Positions 16,213 to 23,556 of a stretch of 64,000 nucleotides of DNA are shown piece by piece (positions within the stretch are counted from its first letter, which is position 1; the number at the start of each line of letters is the position of its first letter). The position numbers were made by a program, and so were the translations under genes. This stretch comes from Chryseobacterium sp. 18061 (GTDB taxonomy: Bacteria; Pseudomonadota; Gammaproteobacteria; Enterobacterales; Enterobacteriaceae). Location of the stretch: assembly GCA_902706205.1 (NCBI GenBank), contig CACSKA010000005.1, forward strand, positions 310,001-374,000, given 5' to 3'. The notes under the pieces are model-generated. The model did no database searches and was not told the origin of the DNA. It saw nothing but the letters and a program-made list of their open reading frames with translations.

Positions 16213-17073
16213 TCACTCCAGAGCGCTGAGAAGTTTTAGCGCGTCACTTCTGACAGAATCTTGTATTCGCCCAGAGTCAGCGATCAACGACAGCGCTTCA
16301 ATACTTAAACCCTCCCTGATCACTTTTCGCGCTTTACTGAGACGGGACCGACAGCTTTTCTCTGTATATCCCTCGCATGAGTGCATTTGCTCAATGATGT
16401 CAGCGCTTGGTAAATTTGAATCGGCAAAATGATGGTAGTAGTTTACAAAACACTCCATTCCGATAGCCTTGAGGTGCTCAGCCAGCGTAACGTGGCTTGT
16501 TATCCTCTCTTTCCGCTCCAAGACATTCTCCACAACTTCTTCGGTAGATACTTCATTTGCTGAAACTGAGTTGCTGACAGTCAAGTTTTCTTTGATAGAA
16601 GTAACACGAGGATCAGCAAGAATCGCGCCCTTGAGGTTAATGATGTGTGCGTTAACGTGGTCACTATGCCGTGCATAATCTCGTATTACTTCATGTGGCA
16701 TTTTGTAAGCATCAAGAACGTTGTAAGTTTCATCGAAAATAACCGCGATTAAATAATCAAAATCGGCTGCCTCATAGTTACGCAAGGCACTAAGCTGCCG
16801 GGAAGGATTATCCGGCGTAACTCTCCTAGCTTTGATCTGCACTTTCATGCCATCAGCATCAATGGCATCAGCGCCCGCCGACGAATTACTGAGAAGAGTC
16901 ATACCCAGTGCTTTAGAAACCAGCCATTCAGCATAGTCGCCAACAGGATTATTCTTGGTGCGAATGACACCTCTAAAACGCAACTGCGTTAAAATTTCGG
17001 AATGAAGCGACAGTAATTCAAGATCACTCAGCGAGGTTAGGAAACCATATGATATCAAATGATTATTTTTCAA
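16213..17073 (-). CDS. Putative PD-(D/E)XK-like nuclease-fold protein
   Basis: I do not recognise a named family. Residues ~45-85 carry a restriction-endonuclease-like pattern: GDYAEWLVSKALG (acidic helix), then GADAIDADG and VQIKARR, a QxK variant of the (D/E)xK active site. A beta strand FDYLIAVIFDE follows. The C-terminal ~80 residues are helical (AEHLKAIGMECFVNYYHHF, CRSRLSKARKVIREGL) and could bind DNA. I favour the TTG at 17073, which has GGAG 7 nt upstream; a GTG at 17079 has the same site only 1 nt away. It is the first gene inside the island and may serve DNA processing or defence. Confidence 0.62.
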   Translation of the reverse strand: MKNNHLISYGFLTSLSDLELLSLHSEILTQLRFRGVIRTKNNPVGDYAEWLVSKALGMTLLSNSSAGADAIDADGMKVQIKARRVTPDNPSRQLSALRNYEAADFDYLIAVIFDETYNVLDAYKMPHEVIRDYARHSDHVNAHIINLKGAILADPRVTSIKENLTVSNSVSANEVSTEEVVENVLERKERITSHVTLAEHLKAIGMECFVNYYHHFADSNLPSADIIEQMHSCEGYTEKSCRSRLSKARKVIREGLSIEALSLIADSGRIQDSVRSDALKLLSALE

Positions 17074-17248
17074 AAGCACTCTCCATTGCTGAAGTGAAAC
17101 GCTACTGTAACGCCTACGTAACGCACCCGTATTTTAGTGTTTTAGGAATGCTGATAGTTATCAATGCCAGATAAAACGTGCGGTCATTCAACGCATGCGG
17201 TAGCTGTTTATTTATTCAGTAATTTAAAATCTGAAACTTACACCTGAG

Positions 17249-17713
17249 CTACTTTCTCAGCTTGTCCCAACGAACCGCTGATACGATACCCCAGTTGCCG
17301 CTAGGATTGGGCCTGCGCCATTTTGCTGTCTTCATGCTACGTAGATACTCTAATGCTTCTGAAAACGAGCCAAAACGCTTCTGAGCTGCTTTATCACCTA
17401 CACCAAACGAACCATCGCGCGTGCTCGCCAGTCCGGGATGAAAGCACGAGCCATCGGCCGCGTATGGAACCAACAATTCCGGGGCGCTATCTTCGGAAGA
17501 ATCGAACGCTAACAATTGCCAAGGCTCAACACTTAAAGCCTCAGCTAACACCTCAATCGCATCAAGAGACGCGTTAGAGCTACCACGTTCAATGCGGCTC
17601 ATATAGCTACGCGCAAACCCACACCGATCAGCAAACGCTTCCTGGCTCATTCCGGTGGCTATACGTAGTGCCTTCACACGTTGTCCAAATAAATTTCGAA
17701 GGGTCTTTTTCAT
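17249..17713 (-). CDS. XRE-family transcriptional regulator
   Basis: Protein of 154 residues with an N-terminal lambda-repressor-like helix-turn-helix: FGQRVKALRIATGMSQEAFA and ARSYMSRIERGSSNASLDAI (residues ~10-55). The C-terminal ~80 residues form an unassigned domain with the motifs GSFGVGDKAAQKRFGSFSEA and AKWRRPNPSGNWGIVS, similar to proteins that pair with island genes. The ATG at 17713 directly abuts AGGAGG with no spacer, which is odd. A TTG further upstream at 17776 is open but would add an atypical leader. It is divergent from a secreted-protein gene and may control it or the island. Confidence 0.82.
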   Translation of the reverse strand: MKKTLRNLFGQRVKALRIATGMSQEAFADRCGFARSYMSRIERGSSNASLDAIEVLAEALSVEPWQLLAFDSSEDSAPELLVPYAADGSCFHPGLASTRDGSFGVGDKAAQKRFGSFSEALEYLRSMKTAKWRRPNPSGNWGIVSAVRWDKLRK

Positions 17714-17830
17714 CCTCCTGAATTTGCTTAGATGTCCACTAAAGAGCCACGCTCCAATAGTGACATTTTGAATCAAGGCGTTATCATGCGTTTAAAATCA
17801 CCGCTGGGGTGGATTCTGAAGGATAACAAC

Positions 17831-18583
17831 ATGTCACAAACACGAATTATTAAACCTGTTTTTCCAGCCAAGTCTTTGCTGGCCATTATGTTAATCGCTG
17901 CGTCATCTGCATCTTATGCAGCCGAGAGCATTGATCAACTGGCAAAGCGTATTGGTATGGATAACTTCCGTGAAGCAATAGAAAAGGGTGATCGCAATGC
18001 CTTTAAAACACTACCGGCAAAAGGCTACAAAAATGGCCTTACCGGGCTGCTCATCAAAACTGACACCTACGTCAACCCCGAATACAGCTTTGCTGATTGC
18101 GATACGGACACCATTATTGCCTCGGAGCAAGCACACAGAACGCTCCCCGGTTGCCGCATATCTCTAAAGCTAGCGACAAAAGCCGCTGACGGGGGCTACC
18201 ACGATAATGGCATTCGCATCGAATACGGTATTACCACCGGATCCAAAAAGTTTATCGCTAACAATTCAGCGTGGGCGCAACATGCCATCAGCGGTGATAA
18301 AGTGTTGGAAGGCGCTCTCCACCCGGATAAAACGAATAACCATAAAGATCAAATGTGCGTGGGTATGGCTCAATTTACCGCAAACGTAACCGAAGGACGT
18401 AACAGTGGGATGACGAAAGGAGAATATTATCAGCGACTTGATAACATGAACGGTAAGGCCGACGTCACTCAGCAAATGATAACGCTCTATAAGACCTTTG
18501 TTGACTACGTATATGAACACCCAAAGCAAGACGCAAAGATTTCAGGAGCGTATATTTATACTAGCTGTATGAACAACTTCTAG
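17831..18583 (+). CDS. Secreted protein of unknown function
   Basis: A 250-residue exported protein that I cannot place in a family. The signal peptide covers about residues 1-35 (VFPAKSLLAIMLIAASSASY, cleaved at AYA/AES). The mature part has four or five Cys (DCDTDT, PGCRISL, DQMCVGMAQF, TSCMNNF at the C-terminus), fitting a periplasmic or secreted disulfide-bonded protein. ATG 17831 is chosen since a GGA site lies upstream and it puts the signal peptide at the N-terminus; earlier in-frame starts overlap the regulator promoter. Transcription is divergent from the XRE gene. Confidence 0.72.
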   Translation: MSQTRIIKPVFPAKSLLAIMLIAASSASYAAESIDQLAKRIGMDNFREAIEKGDRNAFKTLPAKGYKNGLTGLLIKTDTYVNPEYSFADCDTDTIIASEQAHRTLPGCRISLKLATKAADGGYHDNGIRIEYGITTGSKKFIANNSAWAQHAISGDKVLEGALHPDKTNNHKDQMCVGMAQFTANVTEGRNSGMTKGEYYQRLDNMNGKADVTQQMITLYKTFVDYVYEHPKQDAKISGAYIYTSCMNNF

Positions 18584-18734
18584 AAACTTAGGTGCTTGAA
18601 CATGATAAAACTAAGCTGCCAGCATCGAGTGGAAAGCGGAGGCTTACCATCGTATATTCATAGCGTTATCTTTCCGTGACTATAATCTGGCTCAATTGAT
18701 CTCGTGCCTTTCAGGGCTGAACTAAGGAATAAAG

Positions 18735-20051
18735 ATGAATGACGGCGTTATGCTAGATTCTGACGTTATTGCTGGTCTAGAGTGGTTAGCATCAACTCAA
18801 GAGAACAAACAACACTTTTACCAGCGCTTAGCAAAAGCACAGCAATTTTACATAGCTACCACCCAAAAAACCGCCAATTTCGGGAAACAGTTTAACCCAG
18901 AATGGTATGGTTCCGACGTGGTTGCTGGTTATCTCGCGCAAGCAAAATCGCTTATCGATAATAGAAGGTCTTACGAAGTTACTAATGCTTCAAATATAAT
19001 ACCATGGGTTAAACAATTAGGAGTGTGTGTTAAATCGCTCGATAGAATTACTGGCGCTAGAGATCGCGCAATCAGAATGCTTAAGAATACAACAGTATTA
19101 CCAGACACAGCCTTATTAGAGTTGGTTCTTGCTGGAAACTATGCATCAGAAGGATATGAAGTTGAGTTCATTCCAGAACAAAAAGGGATAGCAAAAACTC
19201 CGGAGTTTCGTTGCCGTCTTGGTGATGGCGATTATTTCTTTGTCGAATGTAAAAGGCTTCAGAAAGGTCCTTACGTAAAGCAGGAGGTATTACAGCATCA
19301 TATACGCTCACATCTTGCCGAACTTCATATTAAATCCAAAAAGATGAATACATGGACCGATGTCACATATTCATGTGAAGTTAAAGATGCACCTGAAAAC
19401 TATATTATTAGCCACTTAAAAAACTTTAAAGGCGTATTTTATGAATGGAATGATGATTATGGAAAAGGAACGATTAGACCGGCTAATTTAAAACTTATTA
19501 GGGAAGATATCACTGAAAACGGCTCATTACTAGTTAACACTAAACTAGCTCGTCTTATCAAAGGCTCTCCTCTGGAAGATGAAAATTACCAAGTTATTGC
19601 TATGGGACGACCAGATGAGCGCGACTCACGTTTCATAACCAAAGTTAAACTGGCTTCTTTGATAACATGGCGTTGTATTAATGAAAAATCATTCGATGCA
19701 CGTTCACGACATGTAACAAAGACATTAGCAGAGATAGATAACCAGCTTTTAGATTATGGTCTAGGCGTAGGGCATATAGCTTTGGATGTAGATATTCAAA
19801 AGGATGTTGCCGATAAACGAAGGAAAAAAAACTATGCCGCTATAGTAAATTTTGAGCAAAAATCTAAAATGATCCGCCTGAATGTTCATTATCTAGTGCC
19901 ACGCATAGATGAGAACTCTGCTTGGATGGTAGACGAAACTGCGGATGACTTTTTTACCCATGATCTGGTCAAATATGTTATCCCATTGACTAAAATATTC
20001 CCTGGGGCTGAGGTATTTGAGAATGACCAACCTGGCTGGCATCAAAATTAA
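18735..20051 (+). CDS. PD-(D/E)XK nuclease-fold protein of unknown function
   Basis: A 438-residue protein with no clear named family. A restriction-like core is visible at residues 125-175: helix TALLELVLAGNYASEG (Glu129), then VEFIPEQK, TPEFRC (Glu157) and YFFVECKRLQKG (Glu171-x-Lys173), the E ... (D/E) ... ExK pattern of PD-(D/E)XK enzymes. The N-terminal ~110 residues are helical, and the C-terminal half is mixed with a strand-rich part near IALDVDIQKDV. GC content is low (AT-rich codons), unlike the core genome, so it was acquired. Ribosome site AAGGA. Stand-alone nucleases like this in islands are often anti-phage proteins; that role is inferred. Confidence 0.72.
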   Translation: MNDGVMLDSDVIAGLEWLASTQENKQHFYQRLAKAQQFYIATTQKTANFGKQFNPEWYGSDVVAGYLAQAKSLIDNRRSYEVTNASNIIPWVKQLGVCVKSLDRITGARDRAIRMLKNTTVLPDTALLELVLAGNYASEGYEVEFIPEQKGIAKTPEFRCRLGDGDYFFVECKRLQKGPYVKQEVLQHHIRSHLAELHIKSKKMNTWTDVTYSCEVKDAPENYIISHLKNFKGVFYEWNDDYGKGTIRPANLKLIREDITENGSLLVNTKLARLIKGSPLEDENYQVIAMGRPDERDSRFITKVKLASLITWRCINEKSFDARSRHVTKTLAEIDNQLLDYGLGVGHIALDVDIQKDVADKRRKKNYAAIVNFEQKSKMIRLNVHYLVPRIDENSAWMVDETADDFFTHDLVKYVIPLTKIFPGAEVFENDQPGWHQN

Positions 20052-20078
20052 TTTATTTTTGATAGTATAAACGAGGGT

Positions 20079-20138
20079 AACATTTCTATACAAAACAGTG
20101 TTTAGCAGATAGCGAGTTAAACTGTTTACTGAAATGTT
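20079..20138. repeat. Large imperfect inverted repeat after the nuclease gene
   Basis: AACATTTC (20079-20086) pairs with GAAATGTT (20131-20138), and inside it AAACAGT-TTTA pairs with TAAACTGTTT. It starts 28 bp after the nuclease stop. It may end that transcript or be a recombination site. Confidence 0.6.
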
Positions 20139-20155
20139 CTCAGCAATTAGCTGTT

Positions 20156-20183
20156 GCCAGAATATCAAAAATCCGATTCTGGC
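20156..20183. repeat. Inverted repeat GCCAGAAT/ATTCTGGC downstream of the recombinase gene
   Basis: A perfect 8-bp inverted repeat with a 12-nt spacer. The word GCCAGAA recurs in the two direct repeats upstream of the recombinase gene, so the recombinase is flanked on both sides by related motifs. Confidence 0.55.
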
Positions 20184-20249
20184 GGAAAGTGTGCTGTTTT
20201 ATCAGGTATTGCGCGTATCTGCAAAGTGTTAGAGCATGTTTGAAGTATA

Positions 20250-20819
20250 TCAGTAGCCCTTATTCAGTAATGCAGCAAGCGTCGCTCTTGAAACACCATA
20301 TTCACGCGCCAATGCGCTAACACTAACCCCAGCGGCTCTCTTGTCTAAAATCGCTCCACGAGCTTCCGGTGCGATTTTAGTAGGCCTGCCCAACTTCCTG
20401 CCCTCAGCTTTTGCCCGTAACAGCCCCGCATTAGTCCGTTCAATCAGCAGGTCACGTTCCATCTCTGCAACTGCTGCCAGCATCGACAACAGAAGCTTAC
20501 CGGCAGCAGAGGTGAGATCAGTTGTGCCAAGCTGGTGGACAATGACCTTGATATTACGCTCTGCCATCATCCTGACCGTTTGGAGAACATCAATCGCATC
20601 GCGTCCAAGTCGGTCGAGTTTGGCAACAACCAGCGTTTCGCCATCGCGGATTTTGCTGAGCATTTCGGAAAACGCTTTGCGTTGCACCGCAGGAACCTTT
20701 CCGCTAACAACATCGGCAAACCAGTAGTCGATCTTCCATCCAGCTTGCTCAAGTTCCAGACGCTGGTTTTCGGTATCCTGCTGCGTTGTAGAAACACGTC
20801 CATAGCCAAAATTCGCCAT
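20250..20819 (-). CDS. Serine recombinase (resolvase/invertase family)
   Basis: Small serine recombinase of 189 residues. The catalytic domain has the nucleophile Ser in FGYGRVSTTQQDTENQ near residue 10, the arginine motif LVVAKLDRLGRDAIDVLQTV and the E-helix region LLSMLAAVAEMERDLLIERT. A C-terminal helix-turn-helix follows (GVSVSALAREYGVSRATLAA). Three ATG codons run in tandem; the third (20819) sits 6 nt from GGAG and is preferred. Enzymes like this resolve cointegrates or invert DNA. No transposase is nearby, so it may act on the repeats around its own gene. Confidence 0.92.
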   Translation of the reverse strand: MANFGYGRVSTTQQDTENQRLELEQAGWKIDYWFADVVSGKVPAVQRKAFSEMLSKIRDGETLVVAKLDRLGRDAIDVLQTVRMMAERNIKVIVHQLGTTDLTSAAGKLLLSMLAAVAEMERDLLIERTNAGLLRAKAEGRKLGRPTKIAPEARGAILDKRAAGVSVSALAREYGVSRATLAALLNKGY

Positions 20820-20839
20820 CATCATCTCCTCACCCGGCC

Positions 20840-20942
20840 CCTGCCAGAAAACGGTGTCAAAATAGGATGGCCTGCCAGAAAAACCAAGGCTAATTTTCCA
20901 ACAGTGTGAAAACGTGTGAGTGAAAGGTGCCGGAAAACGGTC
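20840..20942. repeat. Direct repeats upstream of the serine recombinase
   Basis: CCTGCCAGAAAA occurs at 20840-20851 and 20871-20882 (31 bp apart). A related TGCCGGAAAACGGTC is at 20928-20942, matching TGCCAGAAAACGGTG of the first copy. Position next to the gene start suits recombinase binding subsites or an autoregulatory operator. Confidence 0.6.
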
Positions 20943-21010
20943 GTTTGTTGGCGCTTAAAACGAGTGAAGACATGTTAGGCTGAAACCATCACTTCATAAG
21001 GACAACCGAA

Positions 21011-21478
21011 ATGATTAAAGACGCGATTTTCTCACCGTGCGGTAAGTATCGCTACTCGCTATCACGAGTCTGGGACGAATCAAAACCGTATACGCTTTTC
21101 ATCGGGCTAAACCCTTCATACGCCGATGCTGAGAACGATGATCACACATTAAGCCGCTGCACATCGTTTGCCCGGGGCTGGGGCTACGGTGGGGTATATA
21201 TGGCAAACCTATTCGCGTTCGTTCACACCCAGCGACATGAAATGATGAAGGCGCCTGATCCCATTGGCGTAGATAACGATAGTCACCTGATACGGCTTGT
21301 TAGCGGTGCCGGTCTGGTCGTCGCGGCATGGGGGAACGAGGGCAGACACCTTAAGCGCTCAACGGTCGTCCGAAAGTTGCTGCCAGAAACCACAATGTGC
21401 TTCGTCTTAAACGCTACGGGTGAGCCGAAACATCCTCTGTATATGAAAAATGACAGTGCTCTCATACCGTTAGGTTAA
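21011..21478 (+). CDS. DUF1643 domain protein
   Basis: A 155-residue cytosolic protein of the DUF1643 family, whose biochemical role is unknown to me. The family pattern is clear: FSPCGKYRYSLSRVWDES, then LFIGLNPSYADAENDDHTLS, a GWGYGGVYMANLFAF strand and AAWGNEGRHLKR, ending NATGEPKHPLYM. The fold resembles uracil-DNA-glycosylase-like proteins (GLNPS motif), which hints at base or nucleotide recognition; that is inference. A clear ribosome site (AAGGA) precedes the ATG. The gene is common on genomic islands and plasmids. A hairpin follows the stop, then the candidate structured RNA. Confidence 0.88.
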   Translation: MIKDAIFSPCGKYRYSLSRVWDESKPYTLFIGLNPSYADAENDDHTLSRCTSFARGWGYGGVYMANLFAFVHTQRHEMMKAPDPIGVDNDSHLIRLVSGAGLVVAAWGNEGRHLKRSTVVRKLLPETTMCFVLNATGEPKHPLYMKNDSALIPLG

Positions 21479-21487
21479 CATCGATAA

Positions 21488-21510
21488 CTGCGTTCAGAAT
21501 ATGAACGCAG
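21488..21510 (+). terminator. Hairpin after the DUF1643 gene
   Basis: CTGCGTTCA and TGAACGCAG form a perfect 9-bp stem with a GAATA loop 9 bp after the stop. There is no immediate T-run, so intrinsic termination would be inefficient. Confidence 0.5.
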
Positions 21511-21540
21511 CCATATGATATATATGACTTTTCTTTAAAA

Positions 21541-21900
21541 TGATGGTGTGCTAGCTTCTTTCCTGACACCTACCTCATGCGGTAAACCGGTCCGGGTAGG
21601 TGGAGCTTTGCCGCTGTTTAGTGGAAGACGTCAGGATGGGAACTCTGCGTAACGTTGATTGTGGTAGGTAGGGCGCGCAAGCGTTTGATGCAGCCAAGCA
21701 GAGGGTGAAAGTAGCTATCGGCGGATTCTTGAGTAGCTACTTTTGCGCATAATGCATCTTTCAAGAAAGGTCGTCACACCACGAGGAAGACTTGTTCTTC
21801 ATCTGGCAAGGGGAACCGAGCAAACCTACGGGCTATCTTCTCAGATGGCCTTAGGGTTGATATGTCCGGCTTCCCCCCCGAGGAAGGGTTAATATCTTAA
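21541..21900 (+). ncRNA. Candidate structured noncoding RNA (~350 nt)
   Basis: No open frame of useful length exists here, but paired segments follow one another closely. CCTGAC (21562) closes with GTCAGG (21635) around two hairpins, CACCTACC/GGTAGGTG and CCGC/GTGG. Then come CTCTGC/GCAGAG (21643-21703), a 10-bp stem AAAGTAGCTA/TAGCTACTTT (21708-21743), CTTTC/GAAAG, GAAGA/TCTTC, an extended arm around CTATCT-TCTC-AGATGG (21823-21858), and CTTCC/GGAAG near 21870. G-U pairs favour the + strand. I cannot match it to a known family. Strength rests on my hand folding only. Confidence 0.5.
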
Positions 21901-22076
21901 AGAACAATTTATGTTTTAACATTTTTAACAATTACACTTCTCTGCTGTTTGCTGTCTTAAAGCGTTCACGTCAAAAGTAAACCTGCCGTTTTTGCCTCAC
22001 CTGCGTAACAACCAAACACGAACCAGAAGCTGCTAACCTTCAACGTGTTCGCGGTGTCAATGCTGTCGGATAAGTT

Positions 22077-22250
22077 GGGCGCGGGAAAGTGGAAGTCCTA
22101 GGTTTGGAAGCGCCCCTCTATGGCGTTGCGTTTAAAAACCTCGGCGGCGGCAGAATCATCCTTATAGTGGCAAGTGACTTCTGAAGTTAAGCGGTGCAAT
22201 AAAAAGTCACTTCTGATTCATCTGGTTTCGTCACCGCTCTCAGAAACCGC
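22077..22250. other. Second hairpin-rich segment before the acetyltransferase operon
   Basis: GGGCGC/GCGCCC (22077-22114), AAGTGACTT/AAGTCACTT (22172-22212, 9 bp) and GGTTTC/GAAACC (22224-22248) lie in a row with no open frame. Together with 21541-21900 this fills the 871-bp gene-free gap 21479-22349. It could be a second RNA, the 3' part of the first, or eroded DNA. The part 21901-22076 is AT-rich and shows nothing I can name. Confidence 0.35.
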
Positions 22251-22284
22251 CACAAATTTTGAATCACTAATTCTGCTACTCTTT

Positions 22285-22320
22285 GGAAAAAAAGCGCGCC
22301 ATGAAGCTTCTCAGAGCGCC
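22285..22320 (-). terminator. Terminator of the ATPase-Vat-GNAT operon
   Basis: On the minus strand GGCGC and GCGCGC flank an inner palindrome (GAAGCTTC) and are followed by a run of seven T. It lies 30 bp after the GNAT stop codon. A related sequence lies downstream of the integrase gene at 24258-24298. Confidence 0.6.
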
Positions 22321-22349
22321 TGAAACCATTTACTCAATGCCCAGTTACA

Positions 22350-22880
22350 TTACTTTGTTCCGTTTATTTTATACAAAACATGCTCAGCCAGATGATGTTC
22401 CGCAGGCAATGCCGGGTGCATGAAATGTCCTTGCTTTACCATCCCTAAGCGCTTCATCAAGTTTTCTGATGGGAGGTTGTGTTTTGACGTGAAAGAAACG
22501 ACCTCTTCAAGATTCAACACATCAAACGCATAGCTCAGAGCGCAACCGGCAGCTTCGTAGGCCATTCCTAGGTGCCAGAATTCCTTGCGTAAGCGCCAAC
22601 CGACTTCGGTGCAAGGCGAAAAATCAAAACGCTCCGGCTGATGCGCTAACCCGACACAGCCCACAAACTCGCTCGTGTTTTTTTCCTCAACAGCCCAAAA
22701 CCCCCAACCATTATTTGTCTCAATTGTCGCTCTGAAACGATCGGCTAACATATCACTTTCATCGCGACTCAATGTCGATGGGAAATACTTCATCACATCC
22801 GGATTGGCATTAAGTTCATAAAATGGTTCGTAGTCGCTATATCTCCATTGGCGCAAAATTAACCGACTAGTTTCTAACAT
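22350..22880 (-). CDS. GNAT-family N-acetyltransferase (RimJ/RimL-like)
   Basis: A 176-residue acetyl-CoA-dependent acetyltransferase of the Acetyltransf_3 group. The N-terminus TSRLILRQWRYSDYEPFYEL, the strand GFWAVEEKNTSEFVGCVGLA, the acetyl-CoA-binding segment EVGWRLRKEFWHLGMAYEAA (variant of RxxGxG/A) and NLPSENLMKRLGMVKQG are all typical. Such enzymes modify protein N-termini, amino acids or antibiotics; the substrate here is unknown. The ATG sits one base after the stop codon of the Vat-like gene, so it is the last gene of a three-gene operon. Confidence 0.88.
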   Translation of the reverse strand: MLETSRLILRQWRYSDYEPFYELNANPDVMKYFPSTLSRDESDMLADRFRATIETNNGWGFWAVEEKNTSEFVGCVGLAHQPERFDFSPCTEVGWRLRKEFWHLGMAYEAAGCALSYAFDVLNLEEVVSFTSKHNLPSENLMKRLGMVKQGHFMHPALPAEHHLAEHVLYKINGTK

Positions 22881-22881
22881 G

Positions 22882-23520
22882 TTACTCGTCCCCTAACAAA
22901 CAAAGTGCTTTAATATCTGCGGACATAATCGCCTTAAGGTGTTGAGTAATTTTATCTGTTGACCAATCCCACCATGCTAATCTTTCCAAAATCGCTACCG
23001 TTTCATCCGGGAAACGCATTTTGATCACTTTCGCCGGATTACCGCCAACGATGGCATAAGCAGGAACATCCGAAGTCACAACAGAGCGAGACGAAATAAT
23101 CGCCCCATTGCCAACGTTAACTCCTGGCATAATAAGCGCGTCATACCCGATCCACACATCGTTACCGATGACCGTATCGCCTTTGTAGGGCAAATCTCCC
23201 GGCTGTGGCATAGCCTTCTCCCAGCCTTTACCGAAGATGTAAAACGGATAAGTCGATACGCCAGAAAGTTTATGGTTTGCACCGTTCATGATGAATTGAA
23301 CGCCTTTCGCAATAGCACAAAACTTGCCGATGATCAGTTTGTCGCCAATGAACGGGAAATGGTAGAGAACGTTTCGTTCAAAATTTTCTGAGTCGTCGGG
23401 ATCATCGTAATAAGTGAAATCACCAACGATAATGTTCGGATTTGTGATGGTGTTTTTGATAAAGCATACTTGAGGAAAACCCTCCATTGGATGCTTATTT
23501 GATGGGTCTGGCCCGTGCAT
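22882..23520 (-). CDS. Vat/CatB-type xenobiotic acetyltransferase
   Basis: A 212-residue left-handed beta-helix acyltransferase related to streptogramin A acetyltransferases (Vat) and CatB chloramphenicol acetyltransferases. The start HGPDPSNKHPMEGFPQ matches the Vat N-terminus. The active-site region IMNGANHKLSGVSTYPF (catalytic His) and hexapeptide turns IGNDVWIGYDALIMPGVNVG, YAIVGGNPAKVI are clear. ATG 23520 follows AGGAG; an upstream start at 23550 is less likely. Predicted to acetylate streptogramin A or a related hydroxylated compound. Activity is not proven by sequence. Confidence 0.88.
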   Translation of the reverse strand: MHGPDPSNKHPMEGFPQVCFIKNTITNPNIIVGDFTYYDDPDDSENFERNVLYHFPFIGDKLIIGKFCAIAKGVQFIMNGANHKLSGVSTYPFYIFGKGWEKAMPQPGDLPYKGDTVIGNDVWIGYDALIMPGVNVGNGAIISSRSVVTSDVPAYAIVGGNPAKVIKMRFPDETVAILERLAWWDWSTDKITQHLKAIMSADIKALCLLGDE

Positions 23521-23556
23521 ACGCTCTCCTGAAACCGTTAATCGTTTCAAAGAAGA

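Noticed and set aside
20840..20942. Canonical Tn3-type res site
   Set aside because: The repeats do not match Tn3/gamma-delta subsites, and no transposase or terminal inverted repeats of Tn3 type were found.
22000..22080. Integron attC site near the acetyltransferase genes
   Set aside because: GTTGGGC at 22074 resembles a core site, but no matching inverse core RYYYAAC lies at the right distance, and no IntI is present.
21479..22349. Retron or group I/II intron
   Set aside because: No reverse transcriptase gene is adjacent, and I cannot find domain V, P7 or msr-msd end repeats. Left as an unclassified structured RNA candidate.
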